NCBI GenBank assembly: GCA_029881855.1
Contig: JAOULU010000071.1
Span: 1-7,849, forward strand
DNA: 7,849 bases
Direction of reading: 5' to 3'
DNA from: Nitrosomonas sp.
GTDB taxonomy: Bacteria > Pseudomonadota > Gammaproteobacteria > Burkholderiales > Nitrosomonadaceae
The first letter of the stretch is position 1, and each line of letters opens with the position of its first letter. The notes under the pieces are model-generated. The model had not been told where the DNA came from and ran no database searches. It was given only the letters and a program-made list of their open reading frames with translations. The position numbers and the translations under genes were made by a program. This document shows positions 1 through 5,018 of this stretch, piece after piece.

Positions 1-1
1 T

Positions 2-157
2 AAACGTAAGATATACAAAACACGTAACAAGGCGAGAGCAGACATATTTAACTACATCGAATTTTTCTACAACCCAAACCGGCGTCACAATAACAATGAC
101 AGGCTATCACCGGTTGAGTTTGAAAAACAATATTATAGGAAGCTAGCGGGTGTCTAG
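2..157 (+). CDS. IS3-family transposase OrfB, C-terminal end (partial, 5' outside the window)
   Basis: Frame 2 is open from the window edge to a TAG at 155-157 and encodes 51 residues. The stretch reads NYIEFFYNPNRRH and, after a short gap, LSPVEFE. This is the standard C-terminal tail of the IS3-family DDE integrase domain, with the Y-I-E-x-F-Y-N motif and the hallmark L-S-P-x-E-F-E. OrfB, normally made as an OrfAB fusion by a programmed -1 frameshift, cuts and joins the IS ends. Only the region after the catalytic glutamate should be visible here, so activity cannot be judged. The stop codon lies inside the terminal inverted repeat, a compact arrangement common in this family. Confidence 0.88.
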   Translation, partial: KRKIYKTRNKARADIFNYIEFFYNPNRRHNNNDRLSPVEFEKQYYRKLAGV

Positions 158-175
158 AAAACTGGGGGCTTGCCA
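151..175 (+). repeat. IS3-family right terminal inverted repeat
   Basis: The sequence starts TGTCTAGAAAACTGGGGGC and ends TTGCCA. It overlaps the transposase stop codon and has the G-run and terminal CA expected of the transposase-binding tip. The assignment is by resemblance to IS3-family ends, since the partner left repeat is not in the window. Position 176 is therefore the proposed boundary with the IS66 remnant. Confidence 0.7.
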
Positions 176-548
176 CTTCGCGGTAAATCAAGTTGATTCC
201 GTTCTACCAAAATCACAACTCGGAAAAGCAATTCAATACCTGCTTAATCACTGGCATGGATTGATTCGTTATCTGGACGCGGGGCATTTATTACCGGATA
301 ATAACATGGCGGAAAGGCATATTCGGCCAGTTGCATTAGGCAGGAAAAACTACCTCTTTGTGGGATCAGATCGGGGTGGAAAAGCGGCAGCAACGTTTTA
401 TTCGTTGATGGCGTCTTGTAAGAATTACGGACTGAATCCGTATGAATATTTGGTGGATGTGCTGACTCGGTTGCCATATTGTAATACAAAAGAAGATTTT
501 GTGAATTTGATTCCAGGGGATTGGGTTAAAAATGATGTCGAACACTAA
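176..548 (+). pseudogene. IS66-family transposase (TnpC), 5'-truncated C-terminal remnant
   Basis: About 124 residues of the C-terminal part of an IS66 TnpC transposase remain. Clear family signatures are GKAIQYLLNHW, then DNNMAERHIRPVALGRKNYL, SDRGGKAAATFYSL, and the IS66 C-terminal motif NPYEYLVDVLTRLP followed by a L-I-P-G-D-W tail. The glutamate of DNN-x-x-E (codon 312-314) is the expected third acid of the DDE triad; the two catalytic aspartates are missing with the rest of the protein. Full TnpC is roughly 500 residues, so about three quarters are gone. The frame can be opened by a GTG at 150, but that codon lies in the IS3 end and is not a true start. No IS66 right inverted repeat was recognised after the stop, so the right end may be lost too. 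The last few residues before the TAA overlap a copy of the intergenic repeat described at 529-549. Confidence 0.9.
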
Positions 549-549
549 C
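529..549 (+). repeat. Copy F of the dispersed intergenic motif (TGTCGAACACTAAC)
   Basis: The last 15 bases, ATGTCGAACACTAAC, match the copy at 1533-1553 (TTGTCGGACAGTTAC) at 11 of 15 positions. GAACACTAAC at 540-549 is the inverse of GTTAGTGTCC (972-981) with one mismatch. It overlaps the stop codon of the IS66 remnant. With 972-981 it brackets the small lipoprotein gene as an inverted pair. This is the weakest copy of the family and could be chance. Confidence 0.4.
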
Positions 550-586
550 TTTAATAATGCTCCAACAATCAATCTAACGAGATAAT

Positions 587-976
587 ATGAATGTTTCTAT
601 TTTTCTAGAAAAAATAGTTTTGAAATTTAGCTTGTTACTAATCGTTTTGGTAATCTCAGGATGTAATGGTAATGATTACTATTATGACAACGACGCTAGT
701 GTTGAACATATTCTTTATGATGAATTTCTTATTGAACAATTTCCAAAAGCATTAAGCCTTGAAGGTATACCCTACAAGCAGAATAATAATAGGATATCTT
801 ATTCAATTAAATATGAAAAAAATGCTAATAGGCTTTTAAATGAACTAGTATTAAGGAGACCTTCGAGTTTTGTACTTTATGATGAAAGGGTTCTAGAACA
901 TTTCCTTTTTTTATTAGCACAGAAAAATATTAAATATGAGAAATTTAATGTTCAAAAAGAAGTATTTGAGGGTTAG
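587..976 (+). CDS. Small lipoprotein of unknown function
   Basis: This encodes a 129-residue protein with a classic lipoprotein signal: a short basic N-region (K9, K13), a hydrophobic stretch at residues 14-23 (SLLLIVLVIS), and the lipobox I-S-G-C with C26 as the predicted lipidated cysteine. Asn at +2 does not match the Asp inner-membrane retention signal, so an outer-membrane location is inferred. The mature part (about 104 residues) is rich in Asn, Tyr, Glu and Lys, with no transmembrane segment and no family I recognise. The ATG at 587 has a weak GAG about five bases upstream. Base composition is visibly more AT-rich than the flanking IS remnants, which suggests separate transfer. The stop TAG (974-976) lies inside GGTTAGTGTCC, a sequence repeated at the stop of the next gene 56 bases downstream. 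Whether the two genes are co-transcribed is not clear, because the stem-loop at 971-1003 lies between them. Confidence 0.75.
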   Translation: MNVSIFLEKIVLKFSLLLIVLVISGCNGNDYYYDNDASVEHILYDEFLIEQFPKALSLEGIPYKQNNNRISYSIKYEKNANRLLNELVLRRPSSFVLYDERVLEHFLFLLAQKNIKYEKFNVQKEVFEG

Positions 977-1003
977 TGTCCAGGCAATTGCACGGAAACT
1001 AAC
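971..1003 (+). repeat. Imperfect palindrome between the lipoprotein and RDD genes; includes repeat copy E
   Basis: GTTAGTGTCC (972-981) and GGAAACTAAC (994-1003) are inverse complements at 9 of 10 positions and enclose 12 bases, within which GCAATTGC is itself a perfect palindrome. The structure starts inside the lipoprotein stop codon. It lacks a T-run on either side, so it is not a standard intrinsic terminator. The right part (983-1003, GGCAATTG then CACGGAAACTAAC) belongs to the dispersed motif also seen at 1533, 1602, 4783 and 4891. Confidence 0.65.
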
Positions 1004-1032
1004 ATGTATTGAGTAGAATTGGAGTAGTAAAA

Positions 1033-1509
1033 ATGGACCCACTAAATGAAACCAAAGAATCCAAACGAAAGTATTCTCTTGCTCCAAGAGCTGAGCGTCT
1101 AGTAGCAAACTTGGTGGATTCTATTCTAGTTGTTTTTGCAACTTTTTGTGTCATTAGCTTAGCATTGAGTGCAAAAGAACCTGGAAGTGAATTGTCCTCT
1201 AGCTATAATATCGTATTGATTCCATTTTTCTGCTTCGTTGCTCTAAATGGCTACCTATTGGGTAAAAGTGGAACTACTATTGGTAAATTAGTCTTGCACC
1301 TCAAAATTGTGTGCGCCAATACTGAGGACAAACCACCATTGTGGAGATTATTGTTTCTTCGTTATGCACCTATGCATTTGGCTAACTTGTTTGGGATACT
1401 AGGATTAGCAAACGTTTTGATGATATTTCGCGAAGATCACAGATGCGGCCATGATTTCATTGCGGGCACTTTAGTGGTTAAAAATATTGACGATACTCAT
1501 TCAAAGTAG
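1033..1509 (+). CDS. RDD family integral membrane protein
   Basis: This 158-residue protein shows the RDD-family layout. There is an N-terminal cytoplasmic segment with R19/R22 and D29 (RAERLVANLVDS), a first membrane span at about 30-46 and a second at about 59-76. The conserved loop GKSGTTIGKLVLHLKIV follows at 77-93, then a hydrophobic region at about 109-132, and finally DHRCGHDFIAGTLVV at 135-149, the family's C-terminal D-x-x-A-G-T motif. RDD proteins are small multi-pass membrane proteins, most without an assigned reaction; some have been linked to ion transport or osmotic stress. The ATG at 1033 is chosen because GGAG sits 8 bases upstream (1021-1024); a TTG at 1009 would add 8 residues but has no ribosome site. 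The stop TAG at 1507-1509 abuts GGTTAGTGTCC. The gene sits between inverted copies of GGAMACTAAC, which could make it part of a mobile cassette. Confidence 0.88.
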   Translation: MDPLNETKESKRKYSLAPRAERLVANLVDSILVVFATFCVISLALSAKEPGSELSSSYNIVLIPFFCFVALNGYLLGKSGTTIGKLVLHLKIVCANTEDKPPLWRLLFLRYAPMHLANLFGILGLANVLMIFREDHRCGHDFIAGTLVVKNIDDTHSK

Positions 1510-1553
1510 GTTAGTGTCCGGTTCTCAACAGGGGCAGTTTGTCGGACAGTTAC
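1509..1553 (+). repeat. Imperfect palindrome after the RDD gene; includes repeat copy A
   Basis: GTTAGTGTCCG (1510-1520) and CGGACAGTTAC (1543-1553) are inverse complements at 9 of 11 positions and enclose 22 bases. The left arm, with the G at 1509, is an exact 11-base copy (GGTTAGTGTCC) of 971-981 and begins at the last base of the RDD stop codon. The right arm extends leftwards as GGCAGTTTGT (1533-1542), giving copy A of the dispersed motif. There is no T-run, so an intrinsic terminator is not supported. Confidence 0.65.
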
Positions 1554-1673
1554 AGTCAAGCAGTCCAATATTTATAAAAGCGGAATACCGGTAATTGTTA
1601 AGGCATTGTCCGGACAGATACATTCTTGCCCGAATTCAATACGAGGGCCGAGCAAGGAAGACAAACAGTACAC
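1554..1673. repeat. Convergent intergenic space with repeat copy B (perfect palindrome TGTCCGGACA)
   Basis: No gene is supported here. At 1602-1621 lies GGCATTGTCCGGACAGATAC, copy B of the dispersed motif (CGGACASTWAC core with a GGCA lead). Its centre, TGTCCGGACA at 1607-1616, is a perfect 10-base palindrome. The copy is 52 bases past the 3' end of the minus-strand lipoprotein gene and 93 bases past the RDD stop. I see no intrinsic terminator for either gene in this space. Confidence 0.55.
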
Positions 1674-3734
1674 CTACATTACGGTTGGCACGACATAAAC
1701 ACTATTATTCACATATACGAATAGTGTTCTATCATCAGCTGAAAGGGCTAATCTCGCACGAGGACTTACATCACCGGGTAAAGAAACTGAAATATTACCT
1801 ATATTTTCAAACAGCATATAAACGTTAGGGCGGTCACTGAACGAAAAGGGTATCGTTTTGGTAATGTCATTCCAACTCAGGTTTAGTGTGCTATTAGCGC
1901 CACCCGAAAGAGAATACAGCCGAGTTCTATCATGCGTGGCTAGAAATCTAATTCTGCTATAAAAGATTCTTCCTAAATGAGTAGTTAAACTTTCATCATA
2001 AAAATCGTAACCTTCTCCAGGGCCAAAATTTGGGACTGCAATCATATCGATACCTGGTGAAATGAAATAACGATTCGGTGAACTATTGTTATTGCCTACT
2101 TCCCATCTTGTGTGGCTATCATCTGTCCTTAAAATGTAGTTGTTATTATATGATTGGTAATAAGTACGTCGACCGTCTGAGCTTGTTTTCATTAAATCAT
2201 TTCGGCGACCGATGTTGCCATAGTAGGCAAAAAGTCCGCTGTCTGTGAAGGTGCCGTTCGCTAGATCATAGATGGTCAAATTATTTTTCTTCTTTTCGTT
2301 TAGTAATAATTTTCCATCAGCAGTAATACCAATAACATGTTTAAGAGTTGTATAGAACGGTTTGCTATTGCTAAAAATATCTGGATTTGGTAAATCGACT
2401 TCACGTACAACATTGAACGTTGAAAGATCAATGAAAACTAGACGAGCATTATGCGCAACAACGATTTGCTTGCGATCCGGCATCATTCCCCACCGATCGA
2501 TTCCCGCATTGTTTTTCAAGACCTGATAATGCCATTCCCCATTTTTGAAACAAATACAGGAAAATGTACTTTTAAGAACATCCGTGCGCAGATCTGTTTC
2601 CCAGATCGTAAAATACTGTTTATCATTAGCCTGGTCAAAGAAGATATAATCAAACACAAAATTTGGTTCTAGCCTAACATTTTCTGGTAGCATTATTTGC
2701 TGCGCTGTACTTGTAGTATGTTCACGCACCAGAAATTTTTGAGCAATCTCATAACTATTCAAATTAGTTTGGATTTTGAAGGTTTTTTCGCCCGTCTCTG
2801 TAATCGCAGGCACAGTTACCGAGACTTCATAGTCATTCAATACCTCAAATGCTTCAACCGGTTGACCATCAATCGTAATCTGTAAAATATTTTCTGTTTT
2901 TAAGCCTTTGCCAAATAGAGTAATCGGCGTTGTTTCGTTACGATAAGCAAATATTGGCTTAAAGAAATTATATTCGGGTTGAGTTGGTGTCAGATTGAGT
3001 ACGATAGGAACGGGTATTTTCACTTGTCCACCCGAAAATATTTCGATGAGCAGATTACCTCTATATAAACCACTGGGTAAGGCGCTGTTAAAATGAAAGG
3101 AGAACCCCCCTTCATCCTGTGAGGCTCCAAGCGTAATCCAATCAATACCAGGTGCATTAGAACCCTGTAAAGTAACCTTCCATGTTACTTCACCTAATCC
3201 GGTTAAATCTAAAGGTAACTGCTGCTCATCGACAAATTGGTTGGTACCGATTGTTTCACTAATGCCACCTTCTGCATATGGTATCGGCGCTGACGGCACA
3301 TTAATCTTGATTGGAACGATTACTATTTGCTCATCACCATTTTCAGCGTTAAATGCGCGAATGTTTAGTTCAGTTTCGTAGATACCAACTGCATTATCAG
3401 GCAATGTAAGATTAAGCTTATAGGTTCCTCTATTTTTCGAAACAGTTTCTCGGATGTTTAACCAACTTGGTAGATTGTTGTTTTCGTCGGAAAAGGAAGA
3501 TAACACACTACCATCGTAGTCGATTTGTATTTCCGCAATCTCCTTGACAGGATGCTTACCTGTCAAAGTTGTTGGCACTGCTTTATCTATGATGTTTGGT
3601 GTAACGTTAAGATAAAAATTTTCCTGGTCACTTTCGCCTATTGCTGAGCAAGCCGTGACAATTGTTAAGAACGACAATATTGCAAAGATTTTACAACAAT
3701 GTACTAGGAATTTTTCACTAATATTCAGCATCAT
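1674..3734 (-). CDS. Large surface or periplasmic lipoprotein: Ig-like domains, TIG-like domain, beta-propeller
   Basis: This 686-residue protein begins with a lipoprotein signal: K8 and K15 near the N-terminus, a hydrophobic core at about 16-27, then V-T-A-C with C29 as the lipidated residue and Ser at +2, which suggests the outer membrane. Residues about 38-147 and 155-248 look like two beta-sandwich domains; the first includes PSWLNI, a pattern seen in BACON/Ig-type modules, and each ends in an IxVPIxIN/IPVPIVLN strand. Residues about 255-337 resemble an IPT/TIG domain (TPITLFGKGL, then IDGQPVE, then VTVPAITETGEKTFKI). From about 345 to 686 there are repeated strands of YVTN/WD-like type (MMPDRKQIVVAHNARLVFID, ITADGKLLLNE, LALSADDRTLFVYVNNSVYV), consistent with a beta-propeller. 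The likely role is binding of protein or carbohydrate at the cell surface, but this is inference. Two ATGs are adjacent (3734 and 3731), with a purine-rich AAGAAAG upstream as a plausible ribosome site. It converges on the RDD gene. No domain looks truncated. Confidence 0.82.
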   Translation of the reverse strand: MMLNISEKFLVHCCKIFAILSFLTIVTACSAIGESDQENFYLNVTPNIIDKAVPTTLTGKHPVKEIAEIQIDYDGSVLSSFSDENNNLPSWLNIRETVSKNRGTYKLNLTLPDNAVGIYETELNIRAFNAENGDEQIVIVPIKINVPSAPIPYAEGGISETIGTNQFVDEQQLPLDLTGLGEVTWKVTLQGSNAPGIDWITLGASQDEGGFSFHFNSALPSGLYRGNLLIEIFSGGQVKIPVPIVLNLTPTQPEYNFFKPIFAYRNETTPITLFGKGLKTENILQITIDGQPVEAFEVLNDYEVSVTVPAITETGEKTFKIQTNLNSYEIAQKFLVREHTTSTAQQIMLPENVRLEPNFVFDYIFFDQANDKQYFTIWETDLRTDVLKSTFSCICFKNGEWHYQVLKNNAGIDRWGMMPDRKQIVVAHNARLVFIDLSTFNVVREVDLPNPDIFSNSKPFYTTLKHVIGITADGKLLLNEKKKNNLTIYDLANGTFTDSGLFAYYGNIGRRNDLMKTSSDGRRTYYQSYNNNYILRTDDSHTRWEVGNNNSSPNRYFISPGIDMIAVPNFGPGEGYDFYDESLTTHLGRIFYSRIRFLATHDRTRLYSLSGGANSTLNLSWNDITKTIPFSFSDRPNVYMLFENIGNISVSLPGDVSPRARLALSADDRTLFVYVNNSVYVVPTVM

Positions 3735-3809
3735 TTTGAATTCACTTTCTTTTCCAACATATCTTAGAATTGGTATTTATAATAGAGGGCACCTTACCAT
3801 AAGCGGACG
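3735..3809. other. Upstream region of the large lipoprotein gene, up to the IS30 remnant
   Basis: This short AT-rich space must hold the minus-strand promoter of the lipoprotein gene; candidate -10 boxes such as TAAGAT and TATTAT are present but none has a convincing -35 partner. AAGCGGACGC at 3801-3810 is repeated exactly at 7449-7458, and lies just where recognisable IS30 coding sequence begins. Confidence 0.4.
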
Positions 3810-4655
3810 CGTTTTTACAGAGCGACACAAGCTGATCAAGCAGCGTGGGATAGAACACGCCGGCCAAAACGCTGTAAGCTCGCTTGTAATAAATCCTTGA
3901 GTCAGATCGTGGCCAACAAACTCCAGCTAAATTGGTCACCACAACAAATCGCAGGTTGGCTAAAAATAGAATATTTTGGGGATAACAATAACCAAGTGTC
4001 ACATGAAACGATTTATCGAAGTCTATTTATTCAAGCGCGTGGGGTGCTGAAAAAAGAGCTACTTCAGCATCTCAGAAGTAAACGCTCTATACGACGTTCA
4101 AAGCATGCAACTCGAAAAAAAGCGGGGCGTGGAGAAATAGTCAATGCTGTCTCGATACGTGAACGGCCACCCTCTGTTGAGGATCGTGCCGTTCCAGGTC
4201 ATTGGGAAGGCGATCTCATTGCCGGAAGCAAAAGTAGTTATATCGCAACGCTCGTTGAACGTCATTCTCGTTACGTGATGCTAGTTAAAGTGAAAAATAA
4301 GGAAACAGAAACAGTTGTCTCGGCACTGATATAACAATCTAAACAACTTCCTAATGAGTTATACAAGTCGCTGACTTGGGATCGAGGTAAAGAACTCGCA
4401 GACCATGAACGCTTCACCATGGAAACAAATATTGAGGTATACTTTTGTGACCCTAGTAGTCCATGGCAACAAGGTTCAAATGAAAACACTAATCGTTTGC
4501 TTCGACAATATTTTCCAAAAGGTACGGAATTGTCGATACACTCACAATCCAAATTAAACGCAGTGGCGCGTCAACTAAATGAACGGCCACGTAAAACATT
4601 AGAGTACAAAACACCGGCAGAAAAGTTTAACGTATGTGTTGCATCGATCGGTTGA
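3810..4655 (+). pseudogene. IS30-family transposase, 5'-truncated and interrupted by an in-frame TAA
   Basis: The frame reads YRATQAD at 3816, RRPKRCKLACN a little later, and WSPQQIAGWLK, then [54 protein letters not shown] and [15 protein letters not shown]. These are unmistakable IS30-family signatures. All three DDE acids are present: D at 4212-4214 (EGDLI), D at 4380-4382 (WDRG) and E at 4482-4484 (SNENTN). The N-terminal helix-turn-helix, roughly the first 60 residues of a protein of about 340, is missing. A single TAA at 4332-4334 interrupts the frame after VVSALI; the same frame continues without any shift to the TGA at 4653-4655, so this is a nonsense change and not a frameshift. Reading upstream of the TTG at 3897 in the same frame still gives family sequence, so that codon is not the start. 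No clear terminal inverted repeat was found on either side. The gene is dead unless the stop is read through and another copy supplies the N-terminus. Confidence 0.92.
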
Positions 4656-4955
4656 ATTGGCAGGGATTATCGGACTAATGGGGGTAACCAAGCAAAAGAG
4701 GATCTCGTTTTAATCCCGGCCAACCCTCGTTCTGCTACAGAATCATTAAAGTGTGACCATCAAGCAAAATGTGTTTAACATGTTCAGTTGGTCGGACAGT
4801 TGCCTTTGTTGTATTGCAATATGGGCAGTATCAGTGGCCATGTTAGTAATATAGCTGTTGTTGCAACATTTGGTAGGCTCACTGGTAAGAGGCAGTTGCC
4901 CGGACGTATACTCGTATTCTCTCTTTTGCGATAAGGAGATTAGTGTACTGAATGG
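4656..4955. repeat. Non-coding space with repeat copies C and D
   Basis: I find no gene in these 300 bases. Copy C of the dispersed motif is at 4783-4803 (CAGTTGGTCGGACAGTTGC, sharing GTCGGACAGTT exactly with 1541-1551). Copy D is at 4891-4911 (GGCAGTTGCCCGGACGTATAC by position; its first ten bases match copy A at eight or more positions). TGTTGCAACA at 4859-4868 is a perfect 10-base palindrome. TTAGTGT at 4940-4946 is a partial match to the GTTAGTGTCC arm. The first part presumably includes the decayed right end of the IS30 element, but no inverted repeat was recognisable. Confidence 0.5.
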
Positions 4956-4992
4956 AAAAAAACCTGCCCACCATTTATTAGCAGACAGGTTT
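4956..4992 (-). terminator. Intrinsic terminator of the DUF5623-like gene
   Basis: Read on the minus strand, AAACCTG (4992-4986) pairs perfectly with CAGGTTT (4966-4960) around a 19-base loop, and the T-run continues from the stem to 4956 (seven T in all). It lies 26 bases past the stop of the minus-strand gene ending at 5019. The long loop is somewhat unusual, but position, stem and U-tract all fit. Confidence 0.7.
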
Positions 4993-5018
4993 ATATTGAA
5001 AAATTCTCAAGAGAGCCG

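Larger units (their letters stand above)
1..175 (+). mobile_element. Right end of an IS3-family insertion sequence
   Basis: The segment holds the 3' end of an IS3-type orfB reading frame followed directly by a typical IS3-family right terminal inverted repeat. The terminal sequence runs from TGTCTAGAAA at 151 to TTGCCA ending at 175, so the element closes with the CA dinucleotide usual for this family. Read from the outside, the tip is TGGCAAGCCCCC...TTTTCTAGACA, the usual form with a run of C and a terminal AGACA block. The left end lies outside the window, so intactness and any target duplication cannot be judged. The neighbouring IS66 reading frame is recognisable right after 175, which suggests this element landed in, or recombined with, that older IS66 copy. 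Confidence 0.8.

Noticed and set aside
1009..1032. TTG start for the RDD protein, 8 residues upstream
   Set aside because: No ribosome site precedes it and it lies next to the palindrome; the ATG at 1033 has GGAG at good spacing.
971..1553. Integron attC sites after the two small genes
   Set aside because: The arms have the order GTTAG...CTAAC, the reverse of RYYYAAC...GTTRRRY, the spacing is shorter than typical attC, and there is no integrase in the window.
1595..1828. A 77-residue plus-strand reading frame
   Set aside because: Most of it is antisense to the C-terminus of the 686-aa lipoprotein; it has no ribosome site and no recognisable motif.
3742..4002. An 86-residue minus-strand reading frame
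   Set aside because: It overlaps well-identified IS30 transposase coding on the other strand and shows no family features.
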